Source of the DNA: Betaproteobacteria bacterium
GTDB lineage: Bacteria > Pseudomonadota > Gammaproteobacteria > Burkholderiales > Usitatibacteraceae
DNA length: 64,000 nucleotides
Reading direction: 5' to 3'
NCBI GenBank assembly: GCA_016711875.1
Contig: JADJSD010000006.1
Span: 1 to 64,000 of the forward strand
The translations under genes were made by a program, and so were the position numbers. Numbering within the stretch: position 1 is the stretch's first letter; the number at the start of each line of letters is the position of its first letter. Below the pieces are notes generated by a model. It made no database searches and was not told the origin of the DNA. It was given only the letters and a program-made list of their open reading frames with translations. This document shows, in pieces, positions 33,226-41,914 of the stretch.

Positions 33226-34242
33226 ATGCAACTGCCGTCCGTTCCCATCGACGCGCCCTCCGCCTGGACGGGCGAGGCGATGCGCCGGACGGACGCCTGG
33301 ATCGTGCCCTGGTCGCCCGCGGATGGCGCGGAACTGAAGGCGGCCGCGCAGCACGTGCGGCGCCTCGGCCTGCGGGCCCCGCAGTTCGGCAAGCGGGATT
33401 TTCCGCTGCCCACCCTCGCACCGCGCCTCGCGGGCCTGCTTCGCGAAGTGACCGAGGGCCGCGGCTTCGTGCTCCTGCGCGGCCTGCCGATCGCCGAGTT
33501 CGACGACCAGGGCGCCCGCGACGTCCTCTGGGGGCTGGGCTGCCATTGGGGCAGCCCCGTCTCGCAGAACCACCACGGCGATGCCATCGCGGAGATCACG
33601 GACAAGGGCCTCGACGCCACGCAGCCGGGCGTGAAGCCTTCCCTCACCAACGCCGAGCAGCGCCCCCACAGCGATCCGGGCGACATCGTGGCGCTGCTGT
33701 GCGTGAGGAAGGCCATGGAAGGCGGCGTGAGCCGCATCGCCAGTTCGCTGGCCATCTACAACCGCCTGCTGGCCGAGCAGCCGGGCGAACTGGAGGCCCT
33801 GCACCGGGGCTTTCACCACGACCTGCGCGGCGACGCCACGCCGGAGGCGCCCTTCGGGTGCACGCCCGTGCCCATTCCCGTCTACCGCTACTACCGGGGC
33901 CTGCTCAGCTGCGTGTTCAACGCGACGAGCGTGAAGCAGGCCCAGGTGCGCATGGGCACGGTCGTGCCGGCGCGCGAGATGGCGCTGCTCGACCGCATCG
34001 TGGAACTGGCGCAGGGCGAGGATCTTTGCCTCGGCATGGCCTTCGAGCCCGGGGACATCCAGCTGCTCAACAACTACACCGTGGTGCACTGGCGCACGGG
34101 GTTCAGGGACTACCCGGAAGAAGGCCGCAAGCGCCTGCTCTACCGCCTGTGGATCGACCGCCCCGGCGAACGCCCGGTGGACCCCGCCCTGCATCGCGGC
34201 TACATCACCGGCTCGAAGGCCGGGATGCCCATTCCCACCTGA
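33226..34242 (+). CDS. TauD/TfdA-like 2-oxoglutarate/Fe(II)-dependent dioxygenase
   Basis: A 338-residue oxygenase. The iron triad appears as H148-x-D150 (RPHSDPGD) and H288 (NYTVVHWRTGF), and an arginine in RKRLLYRLW is placed to bind 2-oxoglutarate. The N-terminal half includes GRGFVLLRGLPI, typical of TauD-like proteins. These enzymes hydroxylate a substrate next to a leaving group or on an alkyl chain. It is the first gene of the island controlled by the divergent IclR protein, followed 19 bases later by an SDR that could oxidise the hydroxylated product. The substrate is unknown. Confidence 0.87.
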   Translation: MQLPSVPIDAPSAWTGEAMRRTDAWIVPWSPADGAELKAAAQHVRRLGLRAPQFGKRDFPLPTLAPRLAGLLREVTEGRGFVLLRGLPIAEFDDQGARDVLWGLGCHWGSPVSQNHHGDAIAEITDKGLDATQPGVKPSLTNAEQRPHSDPGDIVALLCVRKAMEGGVSRIASSLAIYNRLLAEQPGELEALHRGFHHDLRGDATPEAPFGCTPVPIPVYRYYRGLLSCVFNATSVKQAQVRMGTVVPAREMALLDRIVELAQGEDLCLGMAFEPGDIQLLNNYTVVHWRTGFRDYPEEGRKRLLYRLWIDRPGERPVDPALHRGYITGSKAGMPIPT

Positions 34243-34261
34243 AGCGCGGAGACCCGGATCC

Positions 34262-34984
34262 ATGACCCCGAAACTCGTCGCCGTCGTCACCGGGGGCAGC
34301 AACGGCATCGGCGAGGGCATCGTGAAGCATTTCGTCGCCGCGGGCGCCACGGTGATCAACGTCGATGTCGCGAAGCCCGCGGACGCGGTCGTTGCCGCCT
34401 GCCCCTTCTACGAGGTGAACCTCGCGGACGCCGGGGCCACGCGCGAGGCCGCCGCGCGCATCGCCCGCGACTTCGAGGTCAACTGCATCGTCAACAACGC
34501 GGGCACGCCCACGCCGGGCTTCCTGGAGGACGTCACCGACGAGGCCTTCGACCTCGGCGTGAACCTCACGATGCGCACGCCCGTCATTCTGTCGCAGGCT
34601 TTCGTGCCGGGCATGAAGGCGCGCCGGTTCGGGCGCATCGTGAACATCTCCTCGCGCGCCCTCCTGGGCAAGAAGGCCCGCACCATCTATTCGGCCACCA
34701 AGGCCGCGATGGTCGGCCTCACGCGCACGTGGGCGATGGAGCTGGGCCCGCACGGCATCACGGTGAACGCCATCGCGCCCGGGCCGGTGCTCACCGAACT
34801 CTTCAAGAAGAACAATCCGCCGGAGATCGCGGCGAAGCTGGTCGAGCACGCGATCGTGGGCCGCGCGGGAACCCCGGAGGACATCGCGCGGGCGGTGCAC
34901 TTCCTGGCCGACCCCGCCAACGGATACATCACGGGGCAGGTGCTGCACGTCTGCGGCGGCTCCAGCCTGACACTCAACTGGTAG
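34262..34984 (+). CDS. short-chain dehydrogenase/reductase (FabG-like)
   Basis: A 240-residue classical SDR. The cofactor motif TGGSNGIGEGI is near residue 11, NNAG follows, and the catalytic serine and YSATK are present. The C-terminal IAPGPVLTELFKKN and GYITGQVLHVCGG are typical of FabG-like dehydrogenases. It probably oxidises or reduces a hydroxy/keto group in the island's pathway, next to the oxygenase. Confidence 0.9.
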   Translation: MTPKLVAVVTGGSNGIGEGIVKHFVAAGATVINVDVAKPADAVVAACPFYEVNLADAGATREAAARIARDFEVNCIVNNAGTPTPGFLEDVTDEAFDLGVNLTMRTPVILSQAFVPGMKARRFGRIVNISSRALLGKKARTIYSATKAAMVGLTRTWAMELGPHGITVNAIAPGPVLTELFKKNNPPEIAAKLVEHAIVGRAGTPEDIARAVHFLADPANGYITGQVLHVCGGSSLTLNW

Positions 34985-35013
34985 CGGTTCCACTTTCCAC
35001 ACGGGAGGCTCGA

Positions 35014-35985
35014 ATGAAGTCCTGGATCGCAGTCCTGCTTGTCTCGGCCACGGCGGCTTTCGCCACGGGCGAAGTCGCCGCGCAGTCGTTCCCCACGCGC
35101 ACCATCAAGATCGTCGTGGCCAACCCGCCCGGCGGCCAGACGGACGTCGCCACGCGCGTGATCGCGGCGGAGATGACGAACATCCTCAAGCAGCCCGTCG
35201 TCATCGAGAACAAGCCCGGCGCCAACAGCAACCTCGGCGCCGCGTGGGTGAAGACCCAGCCCGCCGACGGCTACACGCTCATCGTGACGGCCATCAACAA
35301 TTTCGGCTCGAATCCGGCCCTCATCAAGGAGATGCCGCACGACCCGGTGAAGGACTTCAGGATGATCGTGCACACGATCTCGAGCACCAACGTGATCGTG
35401 GTCGCCCCGGACTCGCCCTACAAGACGCTGCAGGACATCCTCAAGGCCGCGCGCGAGCAGCCGGGCAAGCTCACCTACGGCTCGGCGGGCGCGGGTTCCT
35501 CCATGTACCTGTTCATGGAGATGCTCAAGTCCATGGCGAAGGTCGACATCATGCACATTCCCTACCAGGGCAGCGCCAAGGCCAACGTCGACGTGATGGG
35601 CGGCCAGATCACCATGCAGTTCGACTCCATGCCGGGTGCGTGGTCGCTGGTGGAGGGCAAGAGGCTGCGCGCCATCGCCGTCAGCACCGCGAAGCGCCAC
35701 CCCATCGCGCCGGACGTTCCCACGGTGGCGGAATCGGGCGTGCCCGGCTTCAACGCGTCGTCCTGGCTCGGGCTCGCCGCCCCGGCCGGCACTCCCGACG
35801 ACGTGATCCAGGTCCTCAACAAGGCCGCGAACCAGGCGATGCAGACGCCGGCCGTGCGGGACAAGCTCCTCGCCATGGGCACCACCCCGGTCGGCGGCAC
35901 GAGCGCGGAATTCGCGAAGTTCGTCGAGACGCAGGTCGCCACCTGGAAGCAGGTGATGGCCGCGGCCGGCGTGCAGCCGAAGTGA
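35014..35985 (+). CDS. Bug/TctC-family tricarboxylate-binding receptor
   Basis: A 323-residue periplasmic receptor with signal peptide MKSWIAVLLVSATAAFATGE and cleavage near VAAQ. Bug motifs: FPTRTIKIVVANPPGGQTDV, VVIENKPGANSNLGAAWV, GYTLIVTA, LTYGSAGAGSSMYLFMEML and HIPYQGSAKANVDVM. ATG 35014 is chosen because GGGAGG stands seven bases upstream and the signal peptide starts there, although the frame is open from 34729. It presumably captures the carboxylate handled by the surrounding enzymes. No TctA/TctB genes are adjacent. Confidence 0.92.
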   Translation: MKSWIAVLLVSATAAFATGEVAAQSFPTRTIKIVVANPPGGQTDVATRVIAAEMTNILKQPVVIENKPGANSNLGAAWVKTQPADGYTLIVTAINNFGSNPALIKEMPHDPVKDFRMIVHTISSTNVIVVAPDSPYKTLQDILKAAREQPGKLTYGSAGAGSSMYLFMEMLKSMAKVDIMHIPYQGSAKANVDVMGGQITMQFDSMPGAWSLVEGKRLRAIAVSTAKRHPIAPDVPTVAESGVPGFNASSWLGLAAPAGTPDDVIQVLNKAANQAMQTPAVRDKLLAMGTTPVGGTSAEFAKFVETQVATWKQVMAAAGVQPK

Positions 35986-36040
35986 TCCCCCGGGCGCTCC
36001 GGCGCCCGCGCAGTGCCCCATCAACGACGGAGCAACGGCC

Positions 36041-36607
36041 ATGGCAGTGCTGTCCAGCAGGGACCCGAAGACCGACCCCGAACTCGAGGCCGTGTACGCC
36101 GAGATCGCGGCGAGCCGCGGGTGGATCTCCAACGCGATGCAGTCTCTCGCCCACGCGCCGGAGGGGCTTCGGCGCTTCGCCCACTTCGGCGACTACGTCC
36201 GCTACCACACGGCCATCAATGAGCGCATCCGCGAACTCGTCATCGTCACCATCGGCCACGCGGTGAAGTACGCGGCCACGCACCACGCGGGCCTCGCCAT
36301 CCAGGCGGGCATCCCGAAGGACGCGGTGGACGAGATCCTCGCCGGCCGCGTGCCCGCCTCGCTCCCGGAGGACGAGCGCCTCACCGTGCGCTACGTGCTG
36401 GAGTTCGGCTCGCCGGCTTCCGTGAGCGACGAGACCTTCGCCCTGATGAACAAGCACTTCAGCGAGCGCGCCATCACTGACATCACGCTGCTTGCGGCGT
36501 ACTACCTGGCCTACGGCACAATGATCAAGGGAATGCGCGTGCAGCTCGAATCGAAGGACAAGCTCGACATCGAGATGCAATGGCAGAAGGAAAAGGCGGC
36601 GAAATGA
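36041..36607 (+). CDS. carboxymuconolactone decarboxylase (CMD)-family protein without AhpD cysteines
   Basis: A 188-residue CMD/AhpD-fold protein. The core helix reads NERIRELVIVTIGHAVKYAA followed by THHAGLAIQAGI. The position where peroxidase-type members have a CxxC pair has no cysteine, so a thiol peroxidase role is unlikely; decarboxylase-like or structural roles are possible. It follows the Bug receptor by about 55 bases, and its stop overlaps the ATG of the M20 gene (ATGA), tying it to the catabolic operon. Confidence 0.82.
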   Translation: MAVLSSRDPKTDPELEAVYAEIAASRGWISNAMQSLAHAPEGLRRFAHFGDYVRYHTAINERIRELVIVTIGHAVKYAATHHAGLAIQAGIPKDAVDEILAGRVPASLPEDERLTVRYVLEFGSPASVSDETFALMNKHFSERAITDITLLAAYYLAYGTMIKGMRVQLESKDKLDIEMQWQKEKAAK

Positions 36608-37770
36608 GTGCCGGCGCCTCGTCGCAGGCCGTGCTCGACTGGATCGCGGGCAAGCGCGGCGAGATGCTCGCCGTGCTGGAGACGGCCGTGAACCTCGACA
36701 GCGGCAGCGCCGACAAGGCCGGCGCCGACCGCATGGCCTCGCTTTTCGAGGCCCTGATGAAGGACGCGGGCATTCCCACGCGGCGCCACGGGGTCGAGCG
36801 GTACGGCGACTGCGTCTCCTCGGAGGTCGCGTATGGGGCGAACGGTTCGCCCCACGTGCTGCTGCTCGGCCACATGGATACGGTCTTCCCTTCCGGCACG
36901 GCGTCGCGCCGCCCTTTCCGCGCGGAAGGTGGCAAGGGCTTCGGCCCGGGTGTGGCGGACATGAAGTCGGGCCTGGTGATGAACGCCTTCGTGGCGAAGG
37001 CGTTCGCGGCATTGAAGCCCGCCGCGCCGCCGCTTCGCGTCCTCTTCACCGGTGACGAGGAAGTCGCCTCGCCCGGGTCGCGCGACATCACTTTCGCCAT
37101 GGCGCGCGGGGCGCTGGCGGCCTTCAACGCCGAGCCGGGACGCCCCACGGGCAACGTCATCACCGGGCGCAAGGGCGCGCTCTTCTACGATTTCGAGGTG
37201 CACGGCATCGCCGCGCACTCCGGCGTGAACCCGGAGAAGGGCGCGAGCGCCATCGACGCCCTCGCGCGCAAGGTGATCGACCTGCACGCCCTCACGGACC
37301 CCGCCACCGGCATCTCGGCCAACGTGGGCACGATGAAGGGCGGCATGACGGTCAACATCGTCGCGGAGCACGCGCAGGGGCAGCTCGACATCCGCTACCC
37401 CGCCTCGGCGGACCGCGAGGCGCTGCGGGCCCGCATCCGCGAGATCATCGAGCGCCACTCCACGCCCAACACCCACGCGCACGTCACGAACGAGGCGATC
37501 TTCCTGCCGCTCGAGCCCACGCCTGCGAGCCTCGCGCTGCTCGCGCGCTACCAGGCGAGCGCCGCGACGCTGGGCATGAAGGTGGAGGGGGAGTTCACCG
37601 GCGGCTCGGCGGACAGCGGCATCGTCGCTTCCGCGGGGGTGCCCACGATCTGCGCCACCGGGCCTGTCGGGGGCCACGTGCATACCGATCGCGAATGGTG
37701 CGACCTGGACAGCATCGTGCCTCGCGCCCAGGCCCTGGCCCTCACGATCCTCGAACTCGGCAACGCCTGA
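36604..37770 (+). CDS. M20-family metallo-hydrolase (carboxypeptidase G2-like)
   Basis: A 388-residue zinc hydrolase of the M20 family. Metal-site motifs are LLLGHMDTVFPSG, GPGVADMKSG and the catalytic pair TGDEEVASPGS. A dimerisation lid domain follows (RKGALFYDFEVHGIAAHSGV), and the last zinc histidine lies in GPVGGHVHTDREW. Members remove N-acyl groups or C-terminal glutamate. It starts in an ATGA overlap with the CMD gene; an upstream in-frame ATG at 36580 lies inside that gene. It probably cleaves an amide bond in the island's substrate. Confidence 0.88.
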   Translation: MSAGASSQAVLDWIAGKRGEMLAVLETAVNLDSGSADKAGADRMASLFEALMKDAGIPTRRHGVERYGDCVSSEVAYGANGSPHVLLLGHMDTVFPSGTASRRPFRAEGGKGFGPGVADMKSGLVMNAFVAKAFAALKPAAPPLRVLFTGDEEVASPGSRDITFAMARGALAAFNAEPGRPTGNVITGRKGALFYDFEVHGIAAHSGVNPEKGASAIDALARKVIDLHALTDPATGISANVGTMKGGMTVNIVAEHAQGQLDIRYPASADREALRARIREIIERHSTPNTHAHVTNEAIFLPLEPTPASLALLARYQASAATLGMKVEGEFTGGSADSGIVASAGVPTICATGPVGGHVHTDREWCDLDSIVPRAQALALTILELGNA

Positions 37771-37780
37771 CGGAGGCCCG

Positions 37781-38626
37781 ATGGCCCGCCACATCGCCTG
37801 CATCACCTTCGATTTCGACGCCATGTCGGGCCTCGTCGCCCGGGGGCTCACGAGCCCCACGCCCGTCTCGCGCGGCGAATTCGGCGCGGTCGCCTTGCCC
37901 CGCATCCTCGACCTGCTGAAGCGCCGCGGCATCCCCGCCTCGTTCTTCATCCCCGGCGTGATCATCGACACCTACCCGGCCCTGTGCGAGCGCATCGTCG
38001 CCGAGGGACACGAGGTGGGCCACCACGGCTGGACGCACGTGCCGCCGGCGAGCCTGAAGCCCGAGGAGGAAGAGGCGACCCTCGTGCGCGGCACGGAGCG
38101 CATCGTGCAGCTCACGGGCGTGAAGCCCCGCGGCTACCGCTCGCCCTCGTGGGACCTGAGCCCGGTGACGCTCCCGCTCCTCATCAAGTACGGCTTCCTC
38201 TACGAGAGCAGCATGATGGGGCACGACCACTCGCCCTACCGCACGCGCACGGGGGACGTGGTGCACCTGGATCGCGCCATCGAGTTCGGGCCGCAGAGCC
38301 CCCTCATCGAGATGCCCATCAGCTGGTCGCTGGACGACTTCCCGCACTTCGAGTTCCTGCGCCTGCCCACGAGCGTCACGCCCGGGCTCATGAATGCGAG
38401 CGGCGTGCTCGAGAACTGGGTGGACGATTTCGAGTACATGCGCCGCACGGAGGAATGGGGCGTCCTCACCTACACCTGCCACCCGTACGTGATCGGGCGC
38501 GGGCATCGCATGCTGATGCTCGAGAAGCTGCTCGATGCGCTGGTGGAGAAGAGCGCCGTCTTCCTCACCCTCGAGGCGGCGGCGAAGGAATACGACAGCC
38601 GTTCCCCCTTCCCCGGCGTCCGATGA
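37781..38626 (+). CDS. polysaccharide-deacetylase/PuuE-like metal hydrolase
   Basis: A 281-residue NodB-fold protein without a signal peptide. The metal motif begins with ITFDFDAMSG and continues with EGHEVGHHGWTHVPP, in which the histidine pair binds metal; the RSPSWDLSPVTLPLL motif contains the usual arginine. Cytoplasmic members of this subgroup (PuuE-like) hydrolyse cyclic amides or N-acyl groups rather than polysaccharide, which fits the adjoining M20 enzyme. It starts ten bases after the M20 gene, and its stop overlaps the aldo-keto reductase ATG. Confidence 0.87.
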   Translation: MARHIACITFDFDAMSGLVARGLTSPTPVSRGEFGAVALPRILDLLKRRGIPASFFIPGVIIDTYPALCERIVAEGHEVGHHGWTHVPPASLKPEEEEATLVRGTERIVQLTGVKPRGYRSPSWDLSPVTLPLLIKYGFLYESSMMGHDHSPYRTRTGDVVHLDRAIEFGPQSPLIEMPISWSLDDFPHFEFLRLPTSVTPGLMNASGVLENWVDDFEYMRRTEEWGVLTYTCHPYVIGRGHRMLMLEKLLDALVEKSAVFLTLEAAAKEYDSRSPFPGVR

Positions 38627-39660
38627 AATACGCGACGCTCGGCCGCACGGGGGTGCAGGTCTCGCGCCTGTGCCTGGGAATGATGAGCTACGGCGCGCCC
38701 GCCTGGCGACCGTGGATCCTGGACGAGGAAGCGGCGCGACCGATCGTGCGCCGCGCCATCGAGCTGGGCGTGAACTTCCTCGACACCGCCGATACCTACT
38801 CCGCCGGCGAGTCGGAGATCCTCGTCGGCAAGTTCGTGCGCGAATTCGGCCGCCGCGACGAGATGGTGATCGCGACCAAGGTCTACAACCCGGTGTCGAT
38901 GGACTTCACCTCGGGCCAGGACCCGAAGTCCCTGGGCCTCGCCAAGCGCCCCAACCAGCAGGGCCTGTCGCGAAAGCGCATCTTCGCGGCCATCGACGCC
39001 TCGCTCCAGCGCCTGAAGATGGACCACGTGGACCTCTACCAGATCCACCGCTGGGACTACGCGACGCCCGTGGAGGAATTCATGGAGGCCCTGCACGACG
39101 TGGTGAAGTCGGGCAAGGCGCGCTACATCGGCGCTTCGAGCATGTGGGCCTGGCAGTTCGCCAAGGCACAGCACGTGGCCGAGCGGCACGGCTGGACGAA
39201 ATGGGTGTCGATGCAGAACCACTACAACCTCGCCTACCGCGAGGAGGAGCGGGAGATGATGCCGCTGCTGCGCGACCAGGGCGTGGGATGTATCCCCTGG
39301 AGCCCGCTCGCGCGCGGGTTCCTCACGGAAGACCCCGATGCGACCGGCGATGTCGGCAGCGTGCGCAAGGCCCACGACGCGCTCCGGCGCCAGTACTACG
39401 CGGAAGAGCCGGACCGCGAGGTGGCGAGGGCGGTGGGCGAGGTGGCGGCCGCGCGGGGCGTGAGCCGCGCGCACGTGGCCTGTGCCTGGCTGGTGTCTCC
39501 CCTGGGCGCCGGTGGCGGCGTCACGGCGCCCATCGTCGGGCCGCAGTCCGTGAAGGAGCTCGAGGCGCTCGTCGAGGGGACGGACATCGAGCTCACGAAG
39601 GATGAAGTGGCGCGGCTCGAGGCGCCGTACCGGCCGAAGCGGGTGATGGGGCACTTCTGA
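38623..39660 (+). CDS. aldo/keto reductase
   Basis: A 345-residue NADPH-dependent AKR. Catalytic residues are recognisable in FLDTADTYSAGESE (Asp and Tyr), VIATKVYNP (Lys) and YQIHRWDY (His). The N-terminal MKYATLGRTGVQVSRLCLGM and the insertion after YNPVSMDFTSGQ resemble the YajO group. It begins in an ATGA overlap with the deacetylase-like gene and ends the catabolic operon; a stem-loop follows the stop directly. It would reduce an aldehyde or ketone from the pathway. Confidence 0.9.
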   Translation: MKYATLGRTGVQVSRLCLGMMSYGAPAWRPWILDEEAARPIVRRAIELGVNFLDTADTYSAGESEILVGKFVREFGRRDEMVIATKVYNPVSMDFTSGQDPKSLGLAKRPNQQGLSRKRIFAAIDASLQRLKMDHVDLYQIHRWDYATPVEEFMEALHDVVKSGKARYIGASSMWAWQFAKAQHVAERHGWTKWVSMQNHYNLAYREEEREMMPLLRDQGVGCIPWSPLARGFLTEDPDATGDVGSVRKAHDALRRQYYAEEPDREVARAVGEVAAARGVSRAHVACAWLVSPLGAGGGVTAPIVGPQSVKELEALVEGTDIELTKDEVARLEAPYRPKRVMGHF

Positions 39661-39684
39661 GGCGGGCGGGAATTCCCGCCTGCC
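39661..39684 (+). terminator. stem-loop after the aldo/keto reductase operon
   Basis: Directly after the stop codon GGCGGGCGGG and CCCGCCTGCC can pair around an AATT loop with one G:T wobble, giving a ten-base GC stem. A TTTT run follows ten bases later (39694) rather than immediately, so it is either a weak intrinsic terminator or an mRNA 3'-end stabiliser. Confidence 0.45.
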
Positions 39685-39734
39685 GCCACGGGGTTTTCAC
39701 CTCCGGCCCCCGGTTTCACCGTGCTATCCTTTCG

Positions 39735-39752
39735 TACACATCAGGAGGTGTA
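39735..39752. promoter_or_regulatory. inverted repeat over the vapB ribosome binding site
   Basis: TACAC (39735-39739) faces GTGTA (39748-39752) across an eight-base centre containing the Shine-Dalgarno AGGAGG; the repeat ends on the A of the vapB ATG. TATCCT at 39725 could be a -10. VapB antitoxins bind such palindromes near their own promoter with VapC, so this is a candidate autoregulatory operator. Confidence 0.5.
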
Positions 39753-39955
39753 TGGTGCGTACGAACATCGTTCTCGACGACGAACTGGTCCGCGAAGCCA
39801 TGGAGCTCGCCAACGTGAAGACGATGCGCGAGGCCGTCGACATCGCGCTGCGTCGGTTCGTCCACGGCGGTCGGCAGAAGCGGCTGCTGGAACTCAAGGG
39901 AACCGGCGGAATCCGCAAGGACTACGACCACAAGCGTGCGCGCAGCGGCGCCTGA
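39752..39955 (+). CDS. vapB: VapB-family antitoxin
   Basis: A 67-residue protein of the VapB type: MVRTNIVLDDELVREAMELA is a ribbon-helix-helix DNA-binding start, and KTMREAVDIALRRFV follows. The C-terminal part (ELKGTGGIRKDYDHKRARSG) would wrap the toxin. Its TGA shares one base with the toxin ATG (TGATG). AGGAGG lies just upstream within an inverted repeat. Together with the next gene it forms a complete type II toxin-antitoxin pair. Confidence 0.9.
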   Translation: MVRTNIVLDDELVREAMELANVKTMREAVDIALRRFVHGGRQKRLLELKGTGGIRKDYDHKRARSGA

Positions 39956-40365
39956 TGGTCCTGGTCGACACCTCCGTCTGGATCGACTTTCTCAGGGGGC
40001 GGGAGACGCCGCAGGTCGGGACGCTGGAAGCGCTCCTGGCCGAGGACGAGATCGTCGGAACCACGCCCTTGGTCATCCAGGAATTGCTGCAGGGTACCGA
40101 CTCGCCCGAGCGGTTCGACACCCTGCTCGCGTACCTGGCCGAGCTCGCCTGCTTCGTTCCGCGCGATCCCGTCGGCAGCCACGTGAGCGCGGCGCGGCTC
40201 TACCAGGAGTGCCGCCGCCGGGGTCGGACGCCCCGCAGCAGCAACGATTGCCTGATCGCGCAGGTGGCCATCGAACACTCGCTGGCGTTGCTGCATGACG
40301 ATCGCGACTTCGAAACGATCGCGGAGGCGACGGACGCGCTCAGGATCCAGCCGTCGCTGCGATGA
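39955..40365 (+). CDS. vapC: VapC-family PIN-domain ribonuclease toxin
   Basis: A 136-residue PIN domain. The acidic metal site is complete: D5 (MVLVDTSVWIDF), E43 (VIQELLQG), D98 (SSNDCLIA) and an aspartate in HDDRDF (116 or 118). VapC toxins cleave tRNA or rRNA when the antitoxin is lost. It is coupled to vapB by a one-base overlap and is convergent with selO nine bases away. It appears intact and probably active. Confidence 0.92.
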   Translation: MVLVDTSVWIDFLRGRETPQVGTLEALLAEDEIVGTTPLVIQELLQGTDSPERFDTLLAYLAELACFVPRDPVGSHVSAARLYQECRRRGRTPRSSNDCLIAQVAIEHSLALLHDDRDFETIAEATDALRIQPSLR

Positions 40366-40374
40366 AGCGCGCGA

Positions 40375-41856
40375 TCAGGTTCCGCAGAACGTCCTGTAGC
40401 AGGCAGTGACTTCCACCGGTGCCGGTTCGCCGTAAGGCGCCTGCTCCCCATCCTCGTCAAACGGCCGCCGCAAGGCCGCGAGCAGCTTCTCGAAAGGCAC
40501 GAGATCGCCGGCGTCCTGCGCCGCCGAGAGCGCTTCCTCCACGCGGTGGTTGCGCGGGATCACGAAGGGGTTCGCCTGCCGCATCGCCTTCGCGCGATCG
40601 GCGCCACCGGCTTCCTCGCGCCCGCATCGCGCCTTCCACCGCCCGAGCCACGCATCGGGCGCCTGCGCATTCGCGAACAACCCGCGAAGGGTCGCCTCGT
40701 CGCCCGCGGCGGCATCGGCGAGCCGGCGCCAGGCGAGCGTGTAGTCCACCTTTTCCGCGTGCAGCAACGCGAGCCACGCCTCGGCCAGCGCGGCATCGTC
40801 GGCTTCATCCCTGGCGAGGCCGAGCTTCGCCCGCTGCCCGCGCAACAGGTGAGCGCGATACTGCTTCGGAAAGGTGTTGAGCACCTCCGTCGCGAGCGCC
40901 ACGGACTTCTCCTCGGCCTCGTCGATGAGGGGCAGCAGCGATTCGGCCAGGCGCGTCAGGTTCCACAGCGCGATCTCGGGCTGGTTGCGGTACGCGTACC
41001 GGCCGTGCTGGTCGATGGAGCTGAAGACGGCTGCCGGATCGAAGGCCTCCATGAAGGCGCAGGGGCCGTAGTCGATGGTCTCGCCCGAGATCGTCATGTT
41101 GTCCGTGTTCATGACGCCGTGGATGAAGCCGGCGTTCATCCATTGCGCGATGAGGGCGGCCTGCCGGGCCACGACGGCCTCCAGCAACCCGAGTGCGGGA
41201 TTTTCCGAGCGGGCGAGCGCCGGGTCGTGCCGCGCGACGGTGTAGTCGAGGAGCTTGCGCACATCCTCGCCGATGCCCAGGGAAGCGAAGTACTGGAAGG
41301 TGCCCACGCGCAGGTGGCTCGCGGCGACGCGCGTGAGCACCGCGCCGGGCAACGGCCGCTCGCGCTGGACGGTGTCTCCGGTGGCCGCGACGGCGAGCGC
41401 TCGGGTGGTGGGGATTCCCAGTGCGTGCATGGCCTCGCCGACGAGCACCTCGCGCAGCATCGGTCCCACGGCCGCCTTGCCGTCGCCGTTGCGGGCGAAG
41501 GGCGTCCTGCCCGATCCCTTCATCGCGATGTCGCGGCGGCGGCCCTTCCGGTCGATCACTTCGCCGAGCAGGAGCGCGCGGCCGTCGCCCAGGCGCGGCG
41601 AGAAGCCGCCGAACTGGTGGCCCGCGTAGACCTGCGCGATGGGGTACGCCCCCTCGGGAACCGTGTTGCCGGCGAAGAGCGAGCCGAGCGCACCCTCGTC
41701 CAGATCGCCGACGCGCAGGCACAGCTCGTCCGCGAGCGCCCGGTCGAAGTGCAACAGGCGCGGCGCGGGCGCCGCGGCCGGCTGCCAGGGCACGTAGAAA
41801 CCCTCGAGCTTGCGGGCGAAGGTGTTGTCGAAGGCGAAGACGGCGGGGGCGGGCAT
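40375..41856 (-). CDS. selO: SelO/YdiU protein adenylyltransferase
   Basis: A 493-residue pseudokinase-fold enzyme that transfers AMP to proteins. Diagnostic stretches are YAGHQFGGFSPRLGDGRALL, DIAMKGSGRTPFARNGDGKA and GFIHGVMNTDNMTISGETID. The C-terminus YRTFCGT carries cysteine where eukaryotic SelO has selenocysteine. SelO is linked to redox homeostasis. The ATG lies 58 bases after the Omp85 stop on the same strand, so the two may share a transcript. Full length and no damage. Confidence 0.95.
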   Translation of the reverse strand: MPAPAVFAFDNTFARKLEGFYVPWQPAAAPAPRLLHFDRALADELCLRVGDLDEGALGSLFAGNTVPEGAYPIAQVYAGHQFGGFSPRLGDGRALLLGEVIDRKGRRRDIAMKGSGRTPFARNGDGKAAVGPMLREVLVGEAMHALGIPTTRALAVAATGDTVQRERPLPGAVLTRVAASHLRVGTFQYFASLGIGEDVRKLLDYTVARHDPALARSENPALGLLEAVVARQAALIAQWMNAGFIHGVMNTDNMTISGETIDYGPCAFMEAFDPAAVFSSIDQHGRYAYRNQPEIALWNLTRLAESLLPLIDEAEEKSVALATEVLNTFPKQYRAHLLRGQRAKLGLARDEADDAALAEAWLALLHAEKVDYTLAWRRLADAAAGDEATLRGLFANAQAPDAWLGRWKARCGREEAGGADRAKAMRQANPFVIPRNHRVEEALSAAQDAGDLVPFEKLLAALRRPFDEDGEQAPYGEPAPVEVTACYRTFCGT

Positions 41857-41914
41857 CGGTCGGGCGCGCGAAAGGGTGCGGCAGTTTATCGCGGAACGGT
41901 CCGTCCTCCCCGCC

